A stretch of 64,000 bases of DNA from Warburgia ugandensis (Eukaryota > Streptophyta > Magnoliopsida > Canellales > Canellaceae), in NCBI GenBank assembly GCA_035236585.1, contig CP141132.1, forward strand, positions 18,451,945 to 18,515,944, in the 5' to 3' direction. Numbering within the stretch: position 1 is the first letter of the stretch; every line of letters begins with the position of its first letter. The notes beneath the pieces are model-generated. The model saw only the letters and a list, made by a program, of their open reading frames with translations. It had not been told where the DNA came from and made no database searches. Of the stretch, positions 1 through 11,639 are shown piece by piece. The translations under genes were made by a program, and so were the position numbers.

Positions 1-113
1 TAGTCCAAATCCCTATTACCGCCTCGTCAGGTTCTATGGATGGAACGACAAAAGGGACATGTATTGAACCATTGACCTTAATTAATCTAAGTAATCATAT
101 CTGAATCAAGAAA
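1..113. other. Flank of the first gypsy element
   Basis: No gene or RNA is visible in this short stretch. If the APRT reading is right, it is intron sequence. Bases 114-118 (GCATC) are the left target-site duplication of the gypsy element that follows. Confidence 0.4.
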
Positions 114-118
114 GCATC

Positions 119-528
119 TGATGGAGCGGGTGTGGGAGAAGAGAACCTTGAATCCACAAGGCAAGAAGATAGAACTTACTTACTCATAGAGAGAAAGCAA
201 TTCTACTCAAAGGATAGAGAATTTGATACAAACTTGTATGTCTCACTCATAGGTTACATGCCTATTTATAGAACTAGAAAGAAGACTCTAGTACACAGCT
301 AGAATTATCTATGACCTAGAATCATCTATTCCTTTTTTGCCTTTAAGCTAGAAAACTCTACATATTCAACCAATTTTGGACTTTTCTCATATTATTATAT
401 TTCAATTACTTTTACCCTCTTGAACCTTCTTGATTTGGACTCAACTCATGGGCTCATGGGTCATCATGCTTATAGAGGTTTATGTGCCATTATATCCAAA
501 GGCTCATGGGCCATTATGTCCTACATCA
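119..528 (-). repeat. 3' LTR of gypsy element
   Basis: Begins TGATGGAGCGGG and ends CCTACATCA. It matches 5800-6229 along its length, with substitutions and small indels (410 versus 430 bp). It is the 3' LTR because the polypurine tract abuts its inner edge. Confidence 0.92.
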
Positions 529-872
529 GTCCCCTCTTCTTGGAAAGAATTCGACCTAGAGTTCCAATTTGGATAAAGAGGCTCTTTTGCATGATACTCG
601 AACAAGTTTGCTATATTGAATATCTTGGAGATCTTTAGCTCGTTTGGTAGATCGATCACATAAGTTTTGTTACTTATTTTCTTTAGAACCTTGTATGGGC
701 CATACTTTTTGGGCTTTAATTTATAATAAGTGCCTACGGGGAATCTTTCCTTATGCAAGAACACCATCACTGAATCTCTTTCATTGAATTGTTTAAGGCG
801 TCGATGTTTATCAGCAGCTTCCTTGTACTTAGCATTTGTCTCTGCCAATTTTTGTTTCACTTCCTCTTGCAT
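504..872 (-). pseudogene. Integrase C-terminus with GPY/F module (gypsy)
   Basis: A 122-residue open stretch forming the last part of the gypsy polyprotein. It contains [12 protein letters not shown], the GPY/F motif at the C-terminal end of gypsy integrases, followed by the usual conserved tail around [11 protein letters not shown]. The frame then runs through the polypurine tract into the 3' LTR. No chromodomain with its aromatic cage is recognisable. It is the continuation of the broken integrase at 880-1776 and shares its promoter in the LTR at 5800-6229. Confidence 0.85.
529..541 (-). other. Polypurine tract of gypsy element
   Basis: On the - strand the bases just before the 3' LTR read AAGAAGAGGGGAC, an uninterrupted purine run ending at the LTR boundary. 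This is the plus-strand priming site of LTR elements. It overlaps the last codons of the pol frame (the QEEG residues). Confidence 0.8.
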
Positions 873-879
873 AGCTTAG

Positions 880-1776
880 GCTTGTTTAGGCATGGTCTTT
901 GCTGCTACATTCACTTCTGGATCGTGAGGTAATTGGACCAAATCCACAACATGCATAGGTGGGGTCACATAAACTATAGAAAAAGGTGACTTTCTAGTGG
1001 CACTGTGGATTGCACTGTTATAGGCAAATTCTACTTAGGGTAGGGCATAATCCCATTGCTTTGGTTTGTCTCCACATATATTGCCAATTAAATTACCAAG
1101 AGTTCTATTGGTTACCTTAGTTTGCCCATCGGTTTGTGGATGTGCTGTAGAACTACGATTCAGAGAGGTATCTAACATCTTCCACAATGTCACCTAGAAA
1201 TGACTAAGAAACTTCACATCTCGATTAGAGGTGATGGAGTGAGGTATGCTATGTAAGCGTACTACCTCCTAGAAGAATAATCAAGCTATATGAGATGCGT
1301 TGATGTCTTCCGACAGGGAATGAAATGAGCCATTTTGAAGAACTTGTCAACAACCATGAAGACAGAGTCTGCCCCTCTTTGGGTGTGAGGGAGACCTAGT
1401 ACAAAGTCCATGGTCAAATACTCCCAAATATTGTTAGGAATAGGTAATGACATATAAAGACCAGTATTTTGAGATTATCCTTTTGATACTTGGCATGTGT
1501 AGCCTTTCTTGACAAAGTTACCTACGTCTCATTATAGTTGAGGCCAAAAGTATCGTTCCTCCAAGATTGCAATAGTCTTATTTCTTCCTAGATGCTCACT
1601 CAATCCTCCAACATGTAGGTCTCGAATTAGTTTTTCTCGCAAAGAGGTTTTGGGAATGCATTGTCGATTGCCTTTAAACAAGTACCCATTAGTCATATGA
1701 AAATCACTGACAGGTTGCCTCTCAACACACTTAGACCAAATCTCTTTAAAATCTTCATCATCTCCAAAGAGTTCTT
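880..1776 (-). pseudogene. Integrase core (gypsy), degenerate
   Basis: Translation of the - strand in shifting frames gives the retroviral integrase core. Recognisable pieces include HSIPHSITSNRDVKFLSHF (second catalytic aspartate region) and [19 protein letters not shown] (approach to the catalytic glutamate), near 1100-1240, then a conserved [10 protein letters not shown] segment. The enzyme would insert the cDNA into chromosomes. Several stops and frameshifts interrupt it, so no functional protein is possible. It lies between RNase H and the GPY/F module, the normal Ty3/gypsy position. Confidence 0.85.
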
Positions 1777-2250
1777 TTAGACACTCGAACCCACAACCTC
1801 ATGAGCCAAGGTGACGAGTAAGTTAGCATGGCGGCTCGATGCATCCGCAACATGATTCGTAGCACTAGATTTGCGTCGAATAGTGAAAGGAAATTTCTGA
1901 AGAAAAGTAGCCCACCTGATATGCATTTTGTCCAAGTGCTTCTGATTGTTGATGAACTTCAAGGCTTGATAGTTTGTATAGATTATGAACTCCCTTTGAA
2001 TTAGGCAATGTTCCCATTGCTTGAGAGCATGCACCACTGCATAAAACTCTTGATCTTATGCACTTTACTTTTGGCCAACCTCGCTCAACTTCTCACTAAA
2101 ATACACAATAGGCCTTTTCTCCTGGGATAAAACAGCTCCAATCCCCACACCACTAGCATCACATTCTACGTCAAAGACCTTATCGAAATTGGGCAATGCT
2201 AGTACTGGTGCAACGCAAAGCTTCTCTTTGATTAGCGCGAAACTCTTATC
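1777..2250 (-). pseudogene. RNase H domain (gypsy)
   Basis: The segment [18 protein letters not shown] near 2110-2180 matches the start of the Ty3/gypsy RNase H domain, with its first catalytic aspartate in CDAS. After a stop it continues as 1777-2037, where [11 protein letters not shown] (usually a catalytic Asp-His, here Asn-Tyr) and NHVADASSR correspond to later conserved motifs. The loss of the aspartate in the YTNY motif and the stop near 2040-2064 mark it as dead. Confidence 0.85.
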
Positions 2251-3014
2251 CGTGTCTTCATTCCATGCAAACTTTCCTTTCTTCAAACACTTAGTAACTG
2301 GCATCATAAGGGTGTTGAAGTTTCGAATAAACTGCCGATAGAAGGTTGCTAGACCATGAAAGCTTCGAACTTCGCTTATAGTCTTTGGTGTGGGCCATTC
2401 TTGTATAACTTGGATTTTCTCATTGTCGACATGAATCCCCTCTGAGTTGATCACATAACCTAGGAAAAATATGTTATTGGTCATGAAGCTGCACTTTTTG
2501 AGGTTGATGTACAGCTTGTTCTCCGGTAAGATGGTCAAGACTTTGTGTAAATCATCTATATGCTCTTTTCAGATTTACTATAGATCAAAATATCATCGAA
2601 ATAAATGATTACAAATTTTCTAGAGAAAGGTTTTAATACTTGATTCATAACTTGCATATTTGGAAAGGCCGAATGGCATAATTAACTACTTGTATAGACC
2701 ATATTTAGTCTTGACTACTGTTTTCTATTCGTCGCCTTGTTGGATCCTAATATGATGATATTCGCCTCGTAGATCAATCTTTGAGAATAATTTTCATCCC
2801 TCATGCAAGTCTAACATGCCATCAAGGCGAGGAATCGGGAATCTATACTTGATGGTTATCTTGTTGATGGCACGATTGTCGATACACATAGCCAACTTCT
2901 TTCTTTGGCGGGAGTAGAGCAAGTACGGCACATGGACTGAGGCTTTCACGGATGTGACCCTTCTGGAGTAACTCTTCTACTTTCTTCTTTAATATTTCAT
3001 TTTCTTGTGGATGC

Positions 3015-3230
3015 CTATGTAGTCGCAGGCGCACCCAGGTGCAAGGGGTGCGACTTGGGCCTAGAGCGACTAGGCGCGCCTAGTTGCACGACTTGACAAC
3101 AAGGCCCAAATTAAAAGACCATTAATATAAGTTAGATTTTTCTTATAAAGGGAGGGGCTAGAATTGATAATGGCACCCCCTTACTTAAAAACATAACAGA
3201 TTCGAGTTGGATTTGACGAAGAAACGAAAA

Positions 3231-3297
<67 letters not shown>

Positions 3298-3761
3298 GGA
3301 GGAAGTAAAAGAGGGGAAGAGGCCAGCTCGCTGGGAAAAGCCGAGCATGCCAATAAGAAGGGAAAGAGAGTTGCGGGTTCGTCAGAATTGCAGCGGTTCG
3401 CCGAAGAAGACGATGGTCAAGTCGATCATTCTCTTCAGCGCACAAGAACCAAAGCCCCAAAAAAATTTGATGATTGGTGTCGTTTTAAGGCATTGACGAC
3501 TGATGCATGGAAATGATATGCTTTTCGGCAAAATTTGCATCTCTTTCTCCTCTTGCTTTCATCTTACCTGTTCCCATCTTTGACGAAGCAAAATCGATGA
3601 TCAACAATTTGAGATCGATCTGGCACCTGGAATCGAGGGCGCAAAAGTCACCAGGCATGCCTAGTCGCACTGCGACTTTTCCACTTGCGCTTATCCAAAA
3701 TCAAGTTGCACCCCATGCGCCTTTTTGTGCCTAGCGACTAGTCGCGCTTGTGACTACATAG
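3015..3761. mobile_element. hAT-like non-autonomous element, copy A
   Basis: A 747-bp element with inverted ends CTATGTAGTCGCAGGC... and, from the other side, CTATGTAGTCACAAGC... It is flanked by an 8-bp duplication, GTGGATGC (3007-3014) and GTGGACGC (3762-3769), one mismatch. Removing it and one repeat copy restores the gypsy RT reading, which proves it is an insertion. The ends are GC-rich with repeated GGCGC motifs; the centre is AT-rich with a GA microsatellite. It encodes no transposase. An 8-bp duplication is typical of hAT, but some MULEs also give 8, so the superfamily is inference. Copies B (18688-19637) and C (62493-63714) share the ends. Confidence 0.88.
3234..3294. repeat. (GA)n microsatellite
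   Basis: About 30 uninterrupted GA units inside hAT-like copy A. Long open frames here that translate to Leu-Ser runs are artefacts of this repeat. Confidence 0.97.
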
Positions 3762-4064
3762 GTGGACGCATGCGGTAGTGTAGCAGATTTGGAAGGTTGT
3801 CTCCAGGTACAAAATCAATTTGGTGCTGAATATCCCTTAGTGGTGGTAATTCATTTGGTAAGTCATCAGCAGTTAGTTCCTTGAACTCCTCAAGTAATGA
3901 TTGTAGTGGTTCAAGAATAGGTACTATTGAGTTCTTTTTGTTTTTTCTTTCAATGGATTTTATCACCATGGTATATACTTCCTTGGCACCTTTCATGTCT
4001 GATATGAATTTAACCTCAAAAGTAGCAATGGTGAGAAGAGATTTGTCTACTAATTGTTGGAGAT

Positions 4065-4460
4065 TTATTTGACACTTTGTTGCCTTGAAGCAGTCATCGC
4101 TATTTTACGAGCTCTCCAACTAAACAGATAAGTGTTATCTCGTCCTTTAAAGGTAACATCTACATTGAACTGCCAAGGTCTACCTAATAGTATATGACTG
4201 ACATCCATATCTACCATGTCACATACCACTTCAGATTTATAATATTTTCCTATAGAAATAGGTACATGGCAGATCTCTGTTACCTTGACCACATAGGCCC
4301 TTTCTTGATCCAACCAATGGAGTAGGGTGAAGGATGTGGTCTGGTGGGTAGCTTCAAATGATCTATGAGCCACTTTGCAACAAAATTTTCACAGCTCCCG
4401 CTATCAATAATTAGATCACAGACCTTTTGGTTGATCAAGCAACTTGATCGAAAGATATTA
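4065..4460 (-). pseudogene. Aspartic protease region (gypsy)
   Basis: The motif [13 protein letters not shown] near 4380-4440 is the retropepsin active site (Asp-Ser-Gly). A frameshift near 4290 moves the reading to the frame holding VDMDVSHILLGRPWQFN, the conserved second half of plant gypsy proteases. It would cleave the polyprotein inside virus-like particles. It follows gag without its own start codon, as expected for a polyprotein. Confidence 0.82.
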
Positions 4461-4579
4461 TGGCATTGGCTGAAGTCCTCAGTCTTAGGAGCAAACAGCA
4501 CCTGTTGTATAACATGGTTAACTCGTTCTCCCTTTTCAATTGCGAATTCTGCACCTTCATAAACATCGTCCTCATGTGT

Positions 4580-5770
4580 TGTAGCATTTTTTGTTTCTAT
4601 CTCTTCTTCTTCTTCTTCTACGAGATTAATAGGCTTGCGGGTTGAACAATTGTTGGAAGGATGACCAGGTTGGTTGCGTCGATAACACTTGTCCAACATT
4701 GGTTTGGCATAAGGGTTTGAGTGTTTTGAAACATCATGTCTTCTTGGTCCCATAGTTTGACTAGACCCTCCTCCGCTGGCAGGTTTGAACATATTTGTAG
4801 GAGTTAATGATTGAACTCCTTTTCCTTTGCCCATAGAAGGGAAAGAACTCTCAGTAGAGTTCTTGTGATATGCTGGAGTGGGTTGAGCACGTTCTAACAT
4901 TTCTGCTTTAATAGCCATGTTATGTGCTTCCTCCACTGTCCATAATACATGCAATCCAATCTTTTCTCTAATGGAGGGTTTTAGTCCCTTAAGATATCTG
5001 GCTACACATTGAGCTTCCGGCTCATTTAGATTATTACGTTCTGAAAGTCGAAAAAATTCTACCGTGAAGTCAAATATAGATTTGGATCCTTGGGAGCAAT
5101 CTTGATATAACTGAAATAAATATAGCTCATAATTTGGTGGTAGAAATCTAACCATAAGAAGTTGTTTCATTCTACGCCAAGATTAGATGGGTGCCTTACC
5201 TTGTTGTTGTCTATTTCTCTGCAATTAATCCCACCAAATTGCAGCACCACTTTTCAGCTTGTATGCGACCAGCTTCACCATTTTGGTTTCAGGAACCTCC
5301 ATCATCTGGGAGAATCGCCCCACTTCGGATAGCCAATCAAGGAAGTCTTCAATATTTAGATTTCCACTAAATTGTGGTATATCCATATTTAGTCGATAGT
5401 CGTCAATGTACTGTCGTAGCCCCTATGGTCGATAAATGGTATCCTCATTTATCTTGAGTTCGGAATCTTCAATGTCGGATGGGTAACGAGGCGGTCACTC
5501 AGCATTATATTGAAGAGCTGGATATCGTTAGGTAACTCCCTTAACATGTATTTGATCACGATTAACAAGTCAGCTCGGCCTTGGGTCACTTCCTTAGCAC
5601 GACTCCTATCAACCATTGGTGGCCTATTGGCAATATTCAGATTTAACCCAGAAAACTACTCTTGAATCGCGTGGAGCTGCTGCTGTATTCTCCCAATCAC
5701 CTCCCATAGGGCACTAACCCTACGATCATCGTCAGTGGGATGTACACACTCTACTTCATTGTGGGGCCAT
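4580..5770 (-). pseudogene. Gag (gypsy), with damaged zinc knuckle
   Basis: The open stretch 4460-5170 and its out-of-frame upstream part show a plant retrotransposon gag: a conserved region around [15 protein letters not shown] and FYRLSE-like helices, with [12 protein letters not shown]. Near 4660-4700 there is a zinc knuckle, [14 protein letters not shown], where the second cysteine has become arginine, so zinc binding should be lost. Gag would form the particle shell and bind RNA. The upstream part (about 5170-5770) has internal stops. Confidence 0.82.
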
Positions 5771-5785
5771 CAAAGGCGAAATCAT

Positions 5786-5797
5786 GTTCTGATACCA
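5786..5797 (-). other. Primer binding site of gypsy element
   Basis: On the - strand, two bases after the 5' LTR, the sequence TGGTATCAGAAC matches the 3' end complement of plant initiator methionine tRNA (usual form TGGTATCAGAGC) with one base changed. This fixes element orientation. Confidence 0.85.
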
Positions 5798-5799
5798 CT

Positions 5800-6229
5800 T
5801 GACGCAGCGGGTGTAGTAGAAGAGAACCTTGAATCCATAAGTCAAGAAGATAAAACTTACTTATTCAAAGAGAGAACAATTCTACTCAAAGGATAGAGAA
5901 TTTGATACAAACTTGGATGTCTCACTTATAGGTTTACATACCTATTTATAGAACTAGAAAGAAGACTCTGGTACACAACTAGAATTATCTATGACCTAGA
6001 ATCATCTATTCCTTTTTTGACTTTAAGCTAGAACACTCTACACACACTCTACATATTCAACCAATTCTAGACTTTTCTCATATTATTATATTTCAATTAT
6101 TTCTAGAATGGTCTATCCTCTAGAACCTTCTTGATTTGGACTCAACTCATGGGCTCATGGGTCATCATGCTTATAGAGGTTTATGGGCCATTATATCCAA
6201 AGGCTCATGGGCCATTATGTCCTACATCA
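5800..6229 (-). repeat. 5' LTR of gypsy element
   Basis: Begins TGACGCAGCGGG and ends CCTACATCA, followed by the GCATC target duplication. It is the promoter-side LTR because the primer binding site abuts it. Its extra length over the partner includes a duplicated ACACTCTAC stretch near 6033-6052. Confidence 0.92.
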
Positions 6230-6234
6230 GCATC

Positions 6235-7649
6235 ATTCTTTTGAAGCCTTTGCAACTGCAATTGAAGTCCTTTTTCACCATTTGCAGTATACCAAGGGGT
6301 AATTTAATGAAATTGAGCTCTCCAAAACCAGAAGTAACAGTTATCCATAGGCATTGTAAACATCCAAAGGAATAAAGGAAGCCTCAATTAAGCTCTTGGA
6401 AATTTTATGCAATTTTTAAAGACTGAATGGTATCTAATAGTTGTAGACTGATTTGTATCTAATAGTTCTAGTGGGTTAAGTCTCTTAGTATCCTCCAATA
6501 TTTCATTGACCATGGGCTCACTTTTGGCGAACTCTATTGCACAGGCAATCAAAACTCGAAAAGGTTAGAGTAGTGCCTTGACAGGGTAGCCTGCACTTTA
6601 CCAGGCTTGATGAGAATCATCATATCCTCTCTTCGACAATTGAACATGTTATAGAAGTTAAATATCACTTGGCTATTTTGCCATGCATAAATGTTCATGG
6701 CTTAAACCATAATTCCCATTATGTGAGGAGGCTGATATTTCGGCATTTTTCTTTTTGCTGGTTTTTGGTTCTGGACAAAAGGCATGGCAAAAATGTTCCA
6801 CAAAAAGAGTAGTTTAAAATAAGACACAATAATCGATGGTGCCTGAATTAAAAATCTGAAATTGAACAGGAACAAAATGTGGAGAGCTAAGTTCTCAGTA
6901 CTTATAAGCTAGAAATCCCCCAGGAAGGATAGATTTAGTATATTTGAACTAGTAGACTGAATCTCTCACATGCTTTCTTTTGAGGTGCTTCTATTCTACT
7001 AGTCAAGGATCTGATATTCAATCTGGTATGAGCTGCCAAGAGGAATATTATAGTAGGGGGAATCCCCTGAGTGTAATCCTCAAGACAGTTGCATTGGTCC
7101 AACGAGCAGGTGGAGACTATTCAATTGGTCATTGGGAGTCCTTGAAATCAGTAGTTTGAAGTTTAGAGAATAGAAGAGAAGAAATTCATGTAGGGTGCCA
7201 AGGTCCAGCCCCCCCTTCTCTCTGGTGTTTTCTCTACCCATCATTTGAGTTTAAGGGTTCTCCTTTCACTCTCCAGTTTGATTCACTAATGGGAGCTGAT
7301 TACCTTATTCAGAGAAGTTTGCAAGCACAAGATATCAGCACAGAGGAGGGGTAGTGAGGAGCTGATGGTGAAAAAATGGGTAGATGTATCAGCTCACTGC
7401 ACACACGCATTTATGATTCTTCATACAATAAGCATTTATATATAGAGGTTCCCTCAATTAATTGATGGTTTATGAGGCGAGAAAGAAGAATGTTTGTTGA
7501 GTCTTCATGTATGAACTGTGACAGGGAGGCAAGGAGAGACTTCTTCCCATGTTAATGGGCACTAAGGGCTGGGGCAAAACAAACTGCAGGCTTATCAGCT
7601 TCCCACACACACACACATGCACATATATGATATATACATATATACAGAT
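6235..7649. other. Non-coding spacer between gypsy and copia elements
   Basis: No convincing gene. It has a short imperfect tandem repeat near 6425-6470 (GTATCTAATAGTT twice), a CA run near 7603-7615 and AT-rich sequence before the copia LTR. If APRT is read correctly this is intron. No APRT exon was found here. Confidence 0.5.
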
Positions 7650-7654
7650 GTGTG

Positions 7655-8977
7655 TGACAGGTCCCTGTGGGAGGGGAGGGTGGATTGAACTGGGCCTTAA
7701 AAAGTTCTTCAAAAACTTTTGCAAGGAAATGCTCAAAACAGTAAAACCAGTTTCAGAACTGTTCCCCACACAAGCAGAGCTGGACATAGGAGTTTATAGT
7801 GGGTCGGTCAGCCAACTAGGGTACCTACTTCCATTCTCTCAAGGTATTTACTATCTTGAGCTTCCACTAATCTCTGCAAGGTTTTACACACTAGCAGACA
7901 CTGTGCTGACCACAAATTAAGGATTTGAGTACTTGTGTAGTGCCAGCCTTCTTACAAACACTTGGAAAATTATCCAAAACGAGAGCTGCACACACCACTT
8001 GGAAAATTATCCAAGACGAGAGCTACACCACTCTCAAAAACAAAGAATAAGTTAAAGAAGAATCTCTCTCAATACATTCAAACAATGATACAAAGAATAC
8101 ATACATATATATGGTCTTGATTTAAAAATATTCGTTAGAGACCATTTCTTATCCATTGGAGAGAATCTTTATCCATCCATGAGGCAAATTGAAATTTGAA
8201 TTAACAACTGACAAACTTGTCTCCTGTTTAGTCACCTATTATACCAATTTAGTCGTTTAATTTCCTTTTGTAAATCCACATTTTACCATTGAAAGCATAG
8301 TTGCATGTGCTTCATGTCTTGTTAACTTGTTTTCAACCCAGAATTTAAAACCCATCTGTTTCTTCATTTAATTGACTCAAATCTGTAATTAGTTGGTTAA
8401 TTTCTTGACCAAGCATCTCGTCCTGAACACTTAATAGACTTGATCTTCTAAATAATTGATAAGTTTTAGGAGAAATCATCCTAGTCGTACTGGAATGACA
8501 TAGTTGTCTCATTCTCAAAATATCGGCTATTTTTTTGCATGTGAGTTACAACACGTGAAATCTTCAGTTCTTCAATCAAGCTTCAGTTCTTCAAAGAGTT
8601 GGTTAAAATTGAGATCCTCAAGTTTTGGGAGGAACATATAAGATTCGTCGACTAAATGTGCATGAATAGTTGAATCGTTTTTAGGGAAGTCCTTCCATTT
8701 GCTTCCATTGTGATATAATCAACTTGATTTTCATTTAGCATACTTGATTTGCATTTTAATACTCTAGGTCTGAATTTTCTCGTAGCTAGGTCTCATTAGT
8801 CGACTAAATTCTAAATTTTAGTAGAGCGTGAGACAAAGAGATTTTGAATTTAATTTTCATTCTTTAGATTCTTGTTTGTTTCTAAACAAAGATACACCTA
8901 TGCAACTTGGAAACAAGTTAGAATCATTCAGAATTGATGTTTGTGTTATCATCAAAATATGGAGGCTTGAGTCATCA
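7655..8977 (-). repeat. 3' LTR of copia element
   Basis: Aligns with 15066-16459 from TGACAGGTCC to GAGTCATCA, with many substitutions and small indels, so the insertion is old. The outer boundaries are set from the best shared ends and the flanking duplication and could shift by a few bases. Confidence 0.82.
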
Positions 8978-8992
8978 ATCTTCCCCTTTTTG
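8978..8992 (-). other. Polypurine tract of copia element
   Basis: The - strand bases before the 3' LTR read CAAAAAGGGGAAGAT, a purine tract of the AAGGGG type used by copia and Sirevirus elements, touching the LTR edge. Confidence 0.8.
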
Positions 8993-9636
8993 ATGATGAC
9001 AAAACATTGTAAGTAGGAAGCATGATCAAGAGAGCAAAACATGATAACAAGCAAGCTTTCCTACTTTCTTTTCCTACAACACCTTCCTCTTTCTGTCGTA
9101 AGCAAAAAGCTGAGCGCAGAGAAAACTTAGGTAGGAGCTCATGAGAGAAAAGGCAATATCATACAAAGTACTCCACTTGGATTAAACATGAACAAGGAGT
9201 GGAGCTCCTCCTCAAAGATATCTTACTTTGTAATTTCAAGAAGAGAGAGAACCCCCTCAAATAAGTTTCCAATGCACATCCATAGAAGAACATCTGAACA
9301 AGCATGGCATCATAGGAGAGAGAAGTATATGTTTAAGCAAATATGTCATGCCATATCATTTATAAGAAGCATGATGAGAAATGAACATTCCATCCAACCA
9401 TTGAGATATCATCATTCTCACTAAAACAGATATCTAAACACAACCGAAGATATATTACCCTTTCCTTTATATATATATAGACATATTAAAGTTCAATCAT
9501 CCAAGCTTTAAACATCCACAAAATAAACCATTAATAGGAAGTTAAAAGCATAAACATCCACAAACTCAAAGTTTAAACACATTCACACATGAAACTGAAA
9601 CAAACCAAGTTTTTAAAAAAGCAAATAATAAAAAGC

Positions 9637-10888
9637 CTAGAAAGGATTCTGAGGATTTGGCAAAGGAAATGAGATCTCTGGTTGAGGTGAAATGTTTGGT
9701 TGAAACTTGTATTGAATTTCTGGCTGAGTAGGAGGTCGAGGCTGGGGTTGAGGTTGCACTGGTACCACTGGTGGAGTATTGGCTGGGAAAAAGGTCGTTG
9801 TTGAGATGTTCCAGCATGAGATATGTAGCATTTGCTCCTTCTTGGAACTTATCCACTATCTTCTCAAGTCTTTCTTGCCCAAATTGTAATGCAGTAATTT
9901 TATTCATTTTTCACCTTTAATTGAGCTGAGTCTGGTGCAGTGCTGAAGTGGAACTGTCAGTGCCAGTCTGAGAGGTTCCAACACCATCTACTTCATCTCT
10001 TACAGGCTCTTTCTCTTATTTCTTTCTCAGTTTATATTTAGTTACTTGTGAAACTTTCTCTAGTTAGCGCATTCACCATTTACAAAGTCAGAGCATTTTG
10101 GAAATTGCAGACTTGTTAAAGAATATAGGTTCAGAGATGGTAATTCCTATTTCCTCTTTAAGGGGTACTTTCCAGAGAATGGCAAGTTTAGTTAGCAATT
10201 GCCCATCAGGCAATGAAACTTCCTGCCACTTTACATGTGGTCGAGAATTACTTGGGCAACACTGAAACTGTCCCTAAGCAATTCTGTAGATCAACATGAT
10301 TTCTGTGGCACCCAGGACAGCAAGGGTCCATGATTTTGGAATGTGAATTTGACAGCCAACACTGTGATGAAGTCACATTTCAAGAGATATCTTACTAACT
10401 TTGATATCATTGTCAGTAATCTCCTCTTTATCATGCATGAATTTTAAGGCTTCTTCCTGAGATACCTCTGCAACCATGTCATTTTCCTTGTGAACTACTT
10501 CATGAAGGAGCCTAAATGCTACTCCAAGGATGGTTGCTGTGAGACAAAACTCTTTTCCTTTCCAGTATATAAAAAAACCATAATTGCTTAGTTTCAAGTC
10601 AAGTTGAAAGTAAAACTTTCACACCAGATGCTCATAGTAGGTATTGTTTAGAGCCATGAATTCTTTCAGATGAAGCTTTGCAAACATAATTCCCAAGTTG
10701 AGATTTTGAAAATCTTAATAAACAAAAATTCGACCTCCTGGTACCTTTTTCATAAAACTTTTCTTTAATGTACCTGTTTTTGGAGGCTTGGGTAGTGAAT
10801 CAATTTTTCTCAGTGAAAATACATTAAACATCTTCATCTCCACATTCTGTAGGTTGATCTTGTAATGTACTTCCAGTTCATCAGACAT
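9637..10888 (-). pseudogene. Envelope-like / plant transposon protein ORF of the copia element
   Basis: Downstream of pol on the - strand a frame starts with ATG at 10886-10888 (MSDELEVHYKINL). It holds KKSFMKKVPGGRIFVY, FMALNNTYYEHLV, FYFQLDLKLSNYGFF and LPDGQLLTKLAILW, the pattern of the putative plant transposon protein domain found in Sirevirus envelope-like frames. The C-terminal part (9637-9907) is rich in Pro, Gln and Ser. Known family members often have transmembrane or coiled-coil segments, but I saw no clear signal peptide here. Several stops interrupt it. Its function in this group is unproven. Confidence 0.7.
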
Positions 10889-11639
10889 CTTACAATTTTT
10901 GCCTCTTTAGAGATGGAGTAATGGCCAGAGTTTCCTTTGAATTTCCTTTGAAACATTTACTTCTTGATCAGATATGGACTTTGATGCTTACTTCGTTTGT
11001 GCATTTGTCTTGGTAGATGTCTTCTTTGATTTTGTTTTCTTAGGAGCAGGTTTCTTTCTTCCCATGGTCTTCGCCATGACTTCAAGATATTTCAAATTTT
11101 ACGAAGTTTTGTGTTTGATTTTGGATAAAGATTGGAATGGTTGGTCTTTTAGTATTTTGGAGATGATTGGATGGAAGGTTTTAAGTTTTGGATGGTGGAA
11201 TCAAAGGGTTTGGGTGAGGGGTGAATGGGGCCTTAGAACGAGTTTCTAGGGCAATTTCTAAATGCCCAAACTGAGCATGAAATGACATTATAAACAAATT
11301 TTTTTAGAAATTAGTTGACTAAATTTAGAATTTAGTTTGCTATCCTTAAATGAAACTACTTCAAAACCAATGGTAACCACTTGATCAATTGTTCAAGGTG
11401 AATAGTTTGACTAAAGCAAGTGAAATAGAAAAATGGTACTTTTGAAAATCAAGTTGACTAAAATTTTGATTGTTGGTTGACTTGTTTGCAAAACTTTGTT
11501 AAACTAGTCTATTAAATGACACTAGTAATCCCGGGTCAATTTTCTTGGCAGATAGTCTATCATGTAGTCAACTAAATATGGAACTTTTCACAAACCTAAA
11601 TTCTTTTGACAAACTATTAGACTAGGGCAATCTCAGCAG

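Larger units (their letters stand above)
2251..3996 (-). pseudogene. Reverse transcriptase (gypsy), split by a DNA element
   Basis: The N-terminal piece (3770-3996) ends in LPNLLHYRMRP. The reading continues at 3006 with [20 protein letters not shown], the usual start of the gypsy RT domain. The 747-bp element 3015-3761 lies exactly between, with its 8-bp target duplication. The catalytic YFDD box is readable at about 2590-2607, followed by ILIYSKS. The thumb region ([19 protein letters not shown]) runs through 2250-2538. Extra frameshifts and a stop just after the YFDD box make it non-functional independent of the insertion. Confidence 0.88.
119..6229 (-). mobile_element. Ty3/gypsy LTR retrotransposon, Reina-like, decayed
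   Basis: A complete element in structure: two LTRs (119-528 and 5800-6229) flanked by an identical 5-bp target duplication GCATC (114-118 and 6230-6234). A primer binding site sits inside the right LTR and a polypurine tract inside the left one, so it is transcribed on the - strand. Reading that way the order is gag, protease, reverse transcriptase, RNase H, integrase and a GPY/F module, the Ty3/gypsy order. Removing the 755 bp added by a nested DNA element leaves about 5.4 kb with LTRs near 0.4 kb, sizes typical of the Reina chromovirus group; no chromodomain was recognised, so clade assignment is inference. Many stops and frameshifts make it inactive. Confidence 0.93.

Noticed and set aside
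3132-3460. Two minus-strand open frames with long Leu-Ser runs
   Set aside because: They are translations of the (GA)n microsatellite inside hAT-like copy A.
7181-7200. GAAATTCATGTAGG resembling the APRT exon that encodes EMHVGAV
   Set aside because: Only a few codons match, there are stops around it, and no splice sites frame it.
7549-7920. A 123-codon + strand frame
   Set aside because: Crosses the copia LTR boundary and reads non-coding LTR sequence.
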